From Campylobacter peloridis LMG 23910 (GTDB lineage: Bacteria; Campylobacterota; Campylobacteria; Campylobacterales; Campylobacteraceae), in assembly GCF_000816785.1 (NCBI RefSeq), contig NZ_CP007766.1:930001-994000 (forward strand): DNA of 64,000 nt. The letters are read 5' to 3'. The notes beneath the pieces were generated by a model that searched no databases, was not told the DNA's origin, and was given only the letters and a program-made list of their open reading frames with translations. The translations under genes and the position numbers were made by a program. This document shows, in pieces, positions 15,689-23,757 of this stretch. How positions within the stretch are numbered: the stretch's first letter is position 1; each line of letters begins with the position of its first letter.

Positions 15689-16935
15689 AACAAACATTAA
15701 GTGCCAATCAAATTAGCTTTCATCTTTTATCTAAAAAAACTTTTAGTGATGAAAAATACCTTGACGCTTGGAGTTTAAAAGGTAATCGCCTTAATTTACA
15801 AGAATGGCTTGATTTTAAAAAAGCTAATGAAAATAATTTTTATAATAAACATTTAGAAAATACCTTAAAAGCTATACAAGAACTTAAAGCTTGTTTTAGT
15901 ATTGATAAATTTGAAGGTATAAATCTACACAGTGAGGATGAATGGTTAAATTTTTTACCTTCAAATTATACTCAAATTTATAATCGTTTATGTAGGGATA
16001 AAAGCAAATACATTTTACATAGATATTATCAAAAAGATGAATTAAGTGAAATAGGAACTCTTAAAAACCTCTCCCCTAATTTACCTTTTTGGGATGAAAA
16101 AGGAGAAAATTTCTCTCAAAGCCAAATCAATACTCTTATAGAAAAAGATAATCTAGCGCCCTACTTTAATAAATATGATATTTATTTCAACTCATCACTA
16201 TACCTTACTTTTAATCTTAATGATGAAAATTTAAATTATCTAGTAAAAAATTATGAAGATAAACTTAATTATGGTTTTATCCCAAAAACCCAAGAACAAC
16301 TTCAAAAAGAGTTAAATTTAAGTAAAGATGAAAAAATCATCTTAGAACTTGAAAATATTTTTTTAAGTCTTTGTAAAGGCATAAGTGCTGATTATGCTTT
16401 TATGGATTTTTCTTATTTTTTTGCAGGGTATGATTATATATTAAATTCTAAAAATAATACTTTAAAATCTTACCCTATTAGTTATGATGAGTTAATTTAT
16501 AAAAGAAGCTTTAAAGAGCATATAGAAGAATATGCAAATAATTATTTTTTAAATTATTATTCTAAAGAACTTTTAAATGAACTTGAAAATCAAAACTTAA
16601 ATAACAATAGAATAAATCATTATCTTAAAAACTATAATAAAATTCCAAAAAACACAGAAGAAGAAAACATACAAGGTATGCTTTCTAAGCAAAAAAATGT
16701 AAATATCAACTTTGTAAATTTTATAGATTATAAAGACTATGTTTATAATAACAAAGATGATTTTTGGAATTTCTCATTAGAAAAAAACTCTATACTTTGG
16801 CAAAAATTTCTAAGCAAGGATACCATAAAACCTTTTCCTTCAAATTTTGATTGTTCTTTGGAAGAAAAACTTCTTTATGCTAAAGATGAGCAATTAGAAA
16901 GCATACTTCAAACCCACAAGGCTTTTTATGGCTAA
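15685..16935 (+). CDS. T6SS cassette protein preceding the PAAR-like effector (possible adaptor)
   Basis: A 416-residue soluble protein rich in Asn, Lys and aromatic residues, with no signal peptide and no family I recognise. It ends '...ILQTHKAFYG', and its last eight bases overlap the PAAR-like effector start. Fragments of its 3' end stand directly before other PAAR-like genes (155 bases at 18323-18477, 30 bases at 2440-2469, about 20 bases elsewhere). It is therefore the ancestral upstream neighbour of the PAAR-like cassette. T6SS effectors often need a dedicated adaptor (for example DUF4123 proteins) encoded in that position. I see no DUF4123 signature, so the adaptor role is inferred from position only. 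Confidence 0.75.
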   Translation: MKQTLSANQISFHLLSKKTFSDEKYLDAWSLKGNRLNLQEWLDFKKANENNFYNKHLENTLKAIQELKACFSIDKFEGINLHSEDEWLNFLPSNYTQIYNRLCRDKSKYILHRYYQKDELSEIGTLKNLSPNLPFWDEKGENFSQSQINTLIEKDNLAPYFNKYDIYFNSSLYLTFNLNDENLNYLVKNYEDKLNYGFIPKTQEQLQKELNLSKDEKIILELENIFLSLCKGISADYAFMDFSYFFAGYDYILNSKNNTLKSYPISYDELIYKRSFKEHIEEYANNYFLNYYSKELLNELENQNLNNNRINHYLKNYNKIPKNTEEENIQGMLSKQKNVNINFVNFIDYKDYVYNNKDDFWNFSLEKNSILWQKFLSKDTIKPFPSNFDCSLEEKLLYAKDEQLESILQTHKAFYG

Positions 16936-17896
16936 AAAAAGAAAAATAACTCTTCCTAGAATAAAAGATATTGATATAAGTCCTGATACTTCTTGTTTGC
17001 ATCCTATATTAGAAGATAATACTTTATTGTGTATACATGGAGGTAAGGTTAAGTTAAAAGCAAAGAATGCTAAAAGAATAAAATCAGATAATGTTCCTAT
17101 TATGCTTAATAACGAAATACAAGGAGCTAGTATAAGTGGATGTGTAAATCCACCTATGCTAGGAGGACCTTGTACTAAAGTAGCTTTAGTATTTGCTCAT
17201 ACTTATTCAAATCATAAAGTAAATCATAAACATTCTGTATTACAAATGGGTTTAATAGGGGTAAGTAATAAAGGTTATCCTATACTAGCTATACCTAAGC
17301 AAAATAAGATTAAATTTGCTTTAGCTAAAATACAAGCTAGTCCTCTTGCTAAGATTAAATGGGACAAGATAAGATGGGAAGGGATAGGAGGTAAGCTAAA
17401 AGCAGCACAAAGAAGGAGAAGAGAAAAAAGTAAAGAGAAAGCAAAAATGCTTTTATATTTGGAAAATGAAAATAAAAACGATAGCAAAATAAAACAAATA
17501 TCTATATCAAATATACCTAAAAAACCTCATTGGCGAGAATCTGAAGAAGATATATCAAAATTATACCATGATTATGAAAAACAGAAATCTTTTCTTAATA
17601 GCAAGGAAGTTCCATACGGAACGAAACATTCTGTTCGTCCAGACTTATACAAAAATGGTTCTAGCATTGAAATTAAAAACTATAATCTTGATGAAACATC
17701 CAGTGTAAACAATTTAATTAATATTATTACCAAACAATATCAACAAAGATTGCAACATTTGCCACCAAAAACTGAACAAATCTTCATTATAGATTCTAGA
17801 GGACAAAATATATCTAAAGAAATACAAGAAAAAATAAAACAAAAAATTCGCATTAAATTAAATTGTGATATACTTATTCAATTTAAAACTAAGTAA
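16928..17896 (+). CDS. PAAR-like T6SS effector with PD-(D/E)XK nuclease toxin (non-PoNe)
   Basis: Residues 1-155 are the PAAR-like domain, with small differences ('RIKDIDIS', 'PKQNK', 'QASPL') that make this the most divergent copy. A basic linker with 'RRRREKSKEKAK' follows. The C-terminal 120 residues form a restriction-fold nuclease: 'EVPYGTKHSVRPDLY' with Asp239, then 'IEIKNYN' with Glu248/Lys250, then 'YQQRLQHLPPKTEQIFIIDS'. This pattern is common in Rhs and other polymorphic toxins. It overlaps the upstream 416-residue gene by eight bases, the only intact form of this junction in the window. The next gene encodes its Imm70-like immunity protein. Confidence 0.85.
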   Translation: MAKKRKITLPRIKDIDISPDTSCLHPILEDNTLLCIHGGKVKLKAKNAKRIKSDNVPIMLNNEIQGASISGCVNPPMLGGPCTKVALVFAHTYSNHKVNHKHSVLQMGLIGVSNKGYPILAIPKQNKIKFALAKIQASPLAKIKWDKIRWEGIGGKLKAAQRRRREKSKEKAKMLLYLENENKNDSKIKQISISNIPKKPHWRESEEDISKLYHDYEKQKSFLNSKEVPYGTKHSVRPDLYKNGSSIEIKNYNLDETSSVNNLINIITKQYQQRLQHLPPKTEQIFIIDSRGQNISKEIQEKIKQKIRIKLNCDILIQFKTK

Positions 17897-17910
17897 ATTT
17901 AGGAAAATCA

Positions 17911-18324
17911 ATGGTGGGTTTTAATATAAATGATCTTTGGTATGAAATAGGCAATGGTGATTTTTTACATGCATTTTTTAGCAATGTGGCTTATCATCTT
18001 GAAAAAGGAAATTGGGGGAGCAGATTCCCTATCTTAATGAATGAAGTATATCAAGGTGAATTAAATTTTTCACAAGCTTCTTTGGCGTTAAATGAACTAG
18101 AGAATATACAAAAAGAATTTAAGAATTTTACTCCAAAACAAATAATTTGGGATATTGAAAATTTATCTCTCATGCCACCTTGGGGCGATAATATTAGTAG
18201 CGACATTACAAATCTATCGAATTATTTTATAACAAGCGATGGTAATGATTTTATAGAACTCTTTAAAAAGGTCTTACAACTAGCTGAAAATGAAAAAGTT
18301 AACCTTACAATTAAAAGTTTTTAA
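17911..18324 (+). CDS. Imm70-like immunity protein
   Basis: A 137-residue soluble protein, 14 bases after the nuclease toxin, with an AGGA motif before the ATG. It carries 'GDFLHAFFSNVAYHLE', 'NWGSRFPILMNEVYQGEL', 'IIWDIENL', 'PPWGDNIS' and 'ITNLSNYFITSDG'. These match the consensus I remember for the Imm70 immunity family. Its stop codon lies exactly at the joint with a 155-base copy of the 416-residue gene's 3' end, so the gene was cut or joined at its natural end during cassette duplication. Confidence 0.8.
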   Translation: MVGFNINDLWYEIGNGDFLHAFFSNVAYHLEKGNWGSRFPILMNEVYQGELNFSQASLALNELENIQKEFKNFTPKQIIWDIENLSLMPPWGDNISSDITNLSNYFITSDGNDFIELFKKVLQLAENEKVNLTIKSF

Positions 18325-18477
18325 AAAAACTCTATACTTTGGCAAAAATTTCTAAGCAAGGATACCATAAAACCTTTTCCTTCAAATTTTGATTGTTCTT
18401 TGGAAGAAAAACTTCTTTATGCTAAAGATGAGCAATTAGAAAGCATACTTCAAACCCACAAGGCTTTTTATGGCTAA
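18323..18477 (+). pseudogene. 155-base 3' remnant of the 416-residue cassette gene
   Basis: These bases repeat 16781-16935 and keep the overlap with the following PAAR-like start. No start codon or ribosome binding site is present, so it is a dead fragment. It is a duplication boundary: the repeated unit runs from inside the upstream gene through the PAAR-like effector. Confidence 0.9.
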
Positions 18478-19498
18478 AAAAAGAAAAATAACTCTTCCTA
18501 GAATAGAAGATATTGATATAAGTCCTGATACTTCTTGTTTGCATCCTATATTAGAAGATAATACTTTATTGTGTATACATGGAGGTAAGGTTAAGTTAAA
18601 AGCAAAGAATGCTAAAAGAATAAAATCAGATAATGTTCCTATTATGCTTAATAACGAAATACAAGGAGCTAGTATAAGTGGATGTGTAAATCCACCTATG
18701 CTAGGAGGACCTTGTACTAAAGTAGCTTTAGTATTTGCTCATACTTATTCAAATCATAAAGTAAATCATAAACATTCTGTATTACAAATGGGTTTAATAG
18801 GGGTAAGTAATAAAGGTTATCCTATATTAGCTATACCTAAGAAAAATAAGATTAAATTTGCTTTAGCTAAAATACAAGCTAATCCTCTTGCTAAGATTAA
18901 ATGGGACAAGATAAGATGGGAAGGGATAGGAGGTAAGCTAAAAGCAGCACAAAGAAGAAAACAAGTAAATAAACAACAAGTATTTTTAAAAGAAGTTCAA
19001 GCACAACAAAAAGAAGCTAAAAAAGTTTTAGCAAATATGGAAAAAAAGATACAAAAATTAAATGGCATTGATAAATTAAGCAATAAACAAAAAGGAAATT
19101 ATGGCGAAGCTAAAATGCATTTGCATTATTTAAATCAAGGCTATAAAAGAATTAGCTTAAACAAAGTTCAAGGACTTGATGATAAAATTCATCAAGGAAT
19201 TGATGGAATTTATTATAACCCCAATAAAAATCCAAAATATATCATCGCAGAAGCTAAGTTTGGAACAAGCAAGTTAAATAGAAAAACTAAGCAAATGAGT
19301 GATGATTGGATAACAGAAAAGGATAAAAATAGACTTGGTATTGTAGGGGAAAAACAAGCAAAGGAAATAAAAAAACTTCTTAAGGAAAATAGCAATGATG
19401 AAATCAGAAAAGATTTATTTCATGTTGATGAAGGAGGCAAAGAAACCATTCATTATTTAGATAAAGATGCAAATAAAATTAAAAAACCTAAAGGATAG
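18470..19498 (+). CDS. PAAR-like T6SS effector with PoNe-type DNase, copy 2
   Basis: This encodes the same 342-residue protein as 4514-5542: PAAR-like domain 1-155, linker, then nuclease with Glu213, Asp245 and Glu261/Lys263. Its upstream context differs, with the 416-residue gene fragment here and a hairpin before the other copies. The immunity gene three bases downstream is the variant PoNi allele. Confidence 0.88.
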   Translation: MAKKRKITLPRIEDIDISPDTSCLHPILEDNTLLCIHGGKVKLKAKNAKRIKSDNVPIMLNNEIQGASISGCVNPPMLGGPCTKVALVFAHTYSNHKVNHKHSVLQMGLIGVSNKGYPILAIPKKNKIKFALAKIQANPLAKIKWDKIRWEGIGGKLKAAQRRKQVNKQQVFLKEVQAQQKEAKKVLANMEKKIQKLNGIDKLSNKQKGNYGEAKMHLHYLNQGYKRISLNKVQGLDDKIHQGIDGIYYNPNKNPKYIIAEAKFGTSKLNRKTKQMSDDWITEKDKNRLGIVGEKQAKEIKKLLKENSNDEIRKDLFHVDEGGKETIHYLDKDANKIKKPKG

Positions 19499-19501
19499 AA
19501 A

Positions 19502-20146
19502 ATGTTAAGAGATACTAAGAGAGATGAAGCGTATTTTACGAAACATATAATAAAGTGTGAAGAAGATATCAAGAAATCCGAAGAAATTTTTTTAGAACTT
19601 CCTTTTGGAGATAGACAAACTTGTATTTTTTGTATAGAAGATAGAAAAAAATGTATTGCTTTGGATAAATACTCTCGTGGTGATGATATAAACATAGTTA
19701 AAAAAGATTTAGAAGCACTTATGCTATTAAAAGAAAAAAATCGTTTAGAAACAGGATTGGATATTGGCTATTACAGGGGAAATGCTATTGAACTTTGCGT
19801 TAGAGTATTATTAGATATGGATACTACTTGTTTGCTAGAATTAATAGAAGAAGATGAGAGAAAAAGAAGGGATATACTCAATAGAGATTGGTTTTTACAT
19901 TTTATAGGTTCTAAGGGTAAGAATTTAAATTTAGAACGCAAATGTGTTTGCAAAGAACATGAACTGATTAAAGAATTTATAGCCACACAAGATATTGAGT
20001 TTTTACATAAATATATGAAAAAACATACAAGGTTAAGGGATCCTTTAGATACCTGGGATCTTGAAGGTGCTGCAATTGTAAAACTAATGAATTTGGATAA
20101 AGAAGAATTTAAACAGTATAAATACTTTCCTTATGATTTAATATAA
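19502..20146 (+). CDS. PoNi-type immunity protein, variant allele
   Basis: A 214-residue PoNi protein. From about residue 78 it is almost identical to the other three copies. The first third differs ('AYFTKHIIKCEEDIKKSEEI', then 'FGDRQTCIFCIEDRKKC'), and a patch at 72-86 also differs. The partner toxin is unchanged, so either both versions neutralise the same DNase or this copy was hybridised from another PoNi. It starts three bases after the toxin stop, with the leader AAAGGATAGAAA. Confidence 0.87.
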   Translation: MLRDTKRDEAYFTKHIIKCEEDIKKSEEIFLELPFGDRQTCIFCIEDRKKCIALDKYSRGDDINIVKKDLEALMLLKEKNRLETGLDIGYYRGNAIELCVRVLLDMDTTCLLELIEEDERKRRDILNRDWFLHFIGSKGKNLNLERKCVCKEHELIKEFIATQDIEFLHKYMKKHTRLRDPLDTWDLEGAAIVKLMNLDKEEFKQYKYFPYDLI

Positions 20147-20157
20147 AAATTTTTAGT

Positions 20158-20163
20158 TATAAT
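20158..20163 (+). promoter_or_regulatory. Candidate -10 box before second copy of the vgrG operon
   Basis: TATAAT followed by GC lies 25 bases before the ATG at 20188. It is conserved with 6208 and 31036 although the following bases differ. Confidence 0.4.
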
Positions 20164-20187
20164 GCTATTTTAACACAAGGATATTTT

Positions 20188-20538
20188 ATGGAAGATTTAA
20201 ACTTTTTACAAAAACGTTGGGAAGAAGCTTATGAGGCTATGCCTAAACTTTATGATGCATTAGACAAAACAATAGTAAATTTTACTCTTAGTGAAGATAC
20301 AGATACTATTTTATTTAAAGAACCTTGGGAAAATTTTGAACTAGATGATGAAGATGAAGAAGTAGAATGGAGGCTAAGTTTTTTCAGCATTAGCAAAGAT
20401 AAGCCTTTAGGATATTTAGAGTATAAAGAAGCTTTAGAAAAATTACAAGAATTTTCTTTAATACAATCAGAAGAAAGGGTTTTGATTAGAGCTATGAGTT
20501 TAGAAGAGCTTAAAAAATTAGGATTACACGAGCTATGA
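20188..20538 (+). CDS. VgrG-linked small acidic protein, copy 2
   Basis: A 116-residue homologue of the 6241 product with scattered substitutions (for example 'MEDLNFLQKRW' and the end 'MSLEELKKLGLHEL'). It overlaps the next gene by ATGA. The vgrG it should serve has been deleted, so it may be unnecessary or may act on another VgrG. Confidence 0.72.
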   Translation: MEDLNFLQKRWEEAYEAMPKLYDALDKTIVNFTLSEDTDTILFKEPWENFELDDEDEEVEWRLSFFSISKDKPLGYLEYKEALEKLQEFSLIQSEERVLIRAMSLEELKKLGLHEL

Positions 20539-21014
20539 TACTTCCTCAACCTATATTTTTAAACAAACTTATACAATTTTTATCTAGTGAAAATTTAAAT
20601 CTAAATAATTTTAAAAAAGACATAGAAAACATAATCTCTAAAAAAGACTTACAATTTTTACTAGATTTAAACACAAAAATTATGGGTATTGCTAAAATAA
20701 TTATTCAAGATAAAAAAGAAGTTGATATAAAGTCAATATTGGAAGAAAAAAATAAGAAACATTTCAAAGCTGAAGCTGATGATTCTATTAGTTTTAAAGC
20801 TAAAAATAATTGTTCCTTTACAGCTGATGAAATAAATACTTTAGCTAATAAAGAAAGCACTCTAATAGCACAAGAACAAATCATCTCTCAAGTAGGTAAA
20901 AATACCACTATCACACAAACAAAAGATAAGATTATACTTCAAGTAGGAAAAATGCAAGTAATTATAGATGATAAAGGTTTAAGGGTAAAAGGAGGTGATT
21001 TAAGAGCAGATTAA
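20535..21014 (+). pseudogene. Chimeric deletion product: start of VgrG-linked gene fused to VgrG tail
   Basis: The first 65 or so codons match the 214-residue gene at 6588 ('MILPQPIFLNKLIQF...IIIQDKKE'). From about residue 76 the protein equals the last 83 residues of the first VgrG ('FKAEADDSISFKAKNN...VKGGDLRAD'). A deletion equivalent to about 2.66 kb removed the rest of the linker gene and VgrG residues 1-739, keeping frame. About ten codons at the joint match neither parent clearly. The product has no base or OB fold, so it cannot be a working spike. Confidence 0.85.
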
Positions 21015-21067
21015 AAGCAATTTTCTTGAATTAAAACTAAAATTACAAAAAAACTAAAGGAAAAACA

Positions 21068-22015
21068 ATGAAAACATTAGAAGATATCAAAGCTATGAAT
21101 TATAAACAAAAAGATGAATTAGAAGATTTAGTTCTTGAAGCTATAGATGATAATGATTTGGCCAAGGTAAAAGATATTTTAAAAGATTATCCTGTAAAAA
21201 TATCTTGTTACGAACTTCATTTTAAAAATAAAAATGAAGAATATCCTTTATTTGAACCTATAAATTTGATATTAAGGGCCGCATTTGCTTGTGAAGAAAA
21301 TAATAATGATTTTTCTATTTTAGATTATTTATTTGATGAGTATGGTTTAAGTTTAAAAGATCCTAAATATAATTTTGCTTTTCCTGATATGAAACATATC
21401 AAAGAAGCTAATGATCAATATATTTTAATGAAAAAAGTAGAAGGCGAGCCTAATATTTACAAAAATGCCCTAATCTATTATTATATACTCAATGCCGATA
21501 ATCCAAATTCTCAAATCATACAATATCTAGTCAATCGTGGGGCTAAATTTGAAGTGCATGATGAAGGATATTCCAGTAGGACTCCTATGCATTTTTGGGC
21601 TAGACACAATAATTATGAATTATTAGAACTAGCTATTAAAGGAGGGGCTAATGTAGATATGCAAACCTTGCTTGATCCAAAAAGTAAATATAATGAAACT
21701 CTTTTATTTGAAGCTGTAAGCGAACCTGAAACTTATAAGGTTACAAAGCTTTTAATCGAACTAGGAGCTAATGTAAATTTTGCTACCCCAAGAACTCCTT
21801 TAGATGATGCAAGAGGATCTAGAAATAAAAAACTTTTAAAAGATGCAGGAGCAATGACTTCAGAGCAAATCAGAAAGAAATTTAATTTACCAGCATATGA
21901 TTCTTCACATTGTGAAATTGATGGAAAAACTGACTTTGATTTATTGGGTAAATATCTTGATAAATGCTCCAAACTTTTAAACGATGCCATAAAAAAAGCC
22001 AAGGATAATGAGTAG
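21068..22015 (+). CDS. Ankyrin-repeat protein, immunity candidate, third copy
   Basis: A 315-residue ankyrin protein. The first 60 residues differ from the 9771 and 12329 copies ('MNYKQKDELEDLVLEAIDDN'), while the repeat core from about 60 onward is nearly the same. It lies behind the VgrG stub, in the same relative position as 9771 behind the intact vgrG. It overlaps the nuclease effector at 22008 by eight bases, supporting translational coupling of antidote and toxin. Confidence 0.8.
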   Translation: MKTLEDIKAMNYKQKDELEDLVLEAIDDNDLAKVKDILKDYPVKISCYELHFKNKNEEYPLFEPINLILRAAFACEENNNDFSILDYLFDEYGLSLKDPKYNFAFPDMKHIKEANDQYILMKKVEGEPNIYKNALIYYYILNADNPNSQIIQYLVNRGAKFEVHDEGYSSRTPMHFWARHNNYELLELAIKGGANVDMQTLLDPKSKYNETLLFEAVSEPETYKVTKLLIELGANVNFATPRTPLDDARGSRNKKLLKDAGAMTSEQIRKKFNLPAYDSSHCEIDGKTDFDLLGKYLDKCSKLLNDAIKKAKDNE

Positions 22016-23747
22016 AGTGATAAAAATTAACTTTACTGATGTCAATTTTCATATTAAAGAATTTCAAAAGGTTTATATACTAGAAAATTGTAAATTGTAT
22101 TTTTACAGTCCTTTTCATTTGCAAACACAAAATGGAAAAGAAGTGGAAGAAGTAAAAGAAGTGAAAAAAAAGGGCGAGTCCGAAGTTTATCTTATAGACG
22201 AGGATGGAAAAACTATAGGCATTGATAAAACTTCAGAGCAAAACCAAATAAAAACAAGAGAAGAAGCAAGAGATAAAATAATAAAGGATAAAGAAGTATT
22301 ATTTAGCAACGATGAATATGGAAATAATACAATCAATGCTTATTTTGATAAGAAGAATATTAATACGCTAAATGATGCCTATAAAGAAAGAAAAGATAAA
22401 CCTTTATCAAGAAATACTGAAAATTTTAAAGACTATGATATATTTTACGATGTTTATACAAGTAAAGATAATGATATCAAAAGTTTAAATGAAGAGCTAG
22501 GATATGATGGCTTTGAAGTAAAAGATGGTATAGCTAAAGTTGAAGCAGATTTTTTTGATAAATGCTTTGAAAAAGGAATTTATGTTTTAATACCAAGATT
22601 AGTATCTTTAGATAAAAATGAAACATTACACTTTGATCCTGTGCCTTTAGAAGATAAGGGCTTTGTAGTGACTGATTTTAGAAAGGGAAAAAAGGGAGAA
22701 AAAAATATAGATTTAAGCTTTCAAAGAAGCATAGCTAAAATAAAAAATCCTAATTTAGTTTTGCAAAGTCCTAAAGAATTCCTACAAGCTTTAAATGACA
22801 ATAGAGATTTTACAGAAGATGATAAAATACAACAAGCAATGGGTATTAAAAAAGCTTGCGCGAAAAAAGCAGATGAAATGACTAAAATCTTGCTTAAAGA
22901 TGATGAAAGTTTAAAAGATATTATTAGAGATGAAGAAAAATTAAAGAAAGAAATTGGCAGATTACGAGATAAGCAAAACAAATCACCAAAAGAACTAAGC
23001 TTACTGGGCAGACTTGAATTTTTACAAAGAAATCAAGAAAAAGCTAAAGATTATAAAAAAACAATCAAAGATCTTCAAAACCCTCAACAAGCTGGTGATA
23101 ATGAAAAAGATGATGCTAATAATAGCAATAAAAAGAAAAAACCATCTAAGACAAATAAAAACAAACAAAAACAAAGCACCACTCCAAACCAAGAAGAACA
23201 AAAAAATAAAAATATCAATTCTAAAGATATAGGAGATGCAGGAGAATATGCTGCTTCTATGCTTTTTACTAAAAGATCAACTAGGTATTTATCTAATAGA
23301 AGAAAACTAGATACTAATTTTAATACTAAAGGTTTTAATCACACCATACCTGATTTTTTAGTAACGCTAAATGATTACCCTACTTTAGTAGAGGTTAAAA
23401 ATGTTCAAGATCAAGCTTTAACAGAACAAATAAGCTTTGAGTTAAAACTTGCTAGAGAATATGAGCTTGATTATTTATTTTTATGCAATCATTACACAAA
23501 ATTAATAGATAATATAACTAATCTAGAGATATTTAATAAAGACAATAAAAACCATAAAGGATCAAGAAGTGGTTTTATCTACCACAGACATGCTCACAGA
23601 AGCATAAAGACAATATTTAAAGAAATATATCTACACCATATCAAAGGAGCAGCACCTAATAAAATAGTAATAAAAAGATTAAATTTAAATGACCCTGTTC
23701 ATATAGAAGAAGAATTAAACAAAAACAAACAAATACAAAAAAACTAA
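22008..23747 (+). CDS. T6SS-linked effector with PD-(D/E)XK nuclease C-terminus, second copy
   Basis: A 579-residue relative of the 10696 product. The first 40 and last 165 residues are essentially identical. Residues 40-150 are different and longer ('EEVKEVKKKGESEVYLIDED'), and the linker before the nuclease is lysine-rich. The nuclease motifs are 'GDAGEYAAS' near 408, Asp near 449 in 'TIPDFLV', and Glu462/Lys464 in 'VEVKNVQ'. Variation sits in the middle rather than the catalytic end, so this protein does not show the usual C-terminal toxin swap. Confidence 0.82.
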   Translation: MSRVIKINFTDVNFHIKEFQKVYILENCKLYFYSPFHLQTQNGKEVEEVKEVKKKGESEVYLIDEDGKTIGIDKTSEQNQIKTREEARDKIIKDKEVLFSNDEYGNNTINAYFDKKNINTLNDAYKERKDKPLSRNTENFKDYDIFYDVYTSKDNDIKSLNEELGYDGFEVKDGIAKVEADFFDKCFEKGIYVLIPRLVSLDKNETLHFDPVPLEDKGFVVTDFRKGKKGEKNIDLSFQRSIAKIKNPNLVLQSPKEFLQALNDNRDFTEDDKIQQAMGIKKACAKKADEMTKILLKDDESLKDIIRDEEKLKKEIGRLRDKQNKSPKELSLLGRLEFLQRNQEKAKDYKKTIKDLQNPQQAGDNEKDDANNSNKKKKPSKTNKNKQKQSTTPNQEEQKNKNINSKDIGDAGEYAASMLFTKRSTRYLSNRRKLDTNFNTKGFNHTIPDFLVTLNDYPTLVEVKNVQDQALTEQISFELKLAREYELDYLFLCNHYTKLIDNITNLEIFNKDNKNHKGSRSGFIYHRHAHRSIKTIFKEIYLHHIKGAAPNKIVIKRLNLNDPVHIEEELNKNKQIQKN

Positions 23748-23757
23748 AGGAAAAACA

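Noticed and set aside
15685-16935. Calling the 416-residue protein a DUF4123 adaptor
   Set aside because: Its position fits an adaptor, but I could not see DUF4123 motifs, so the family name was not used.
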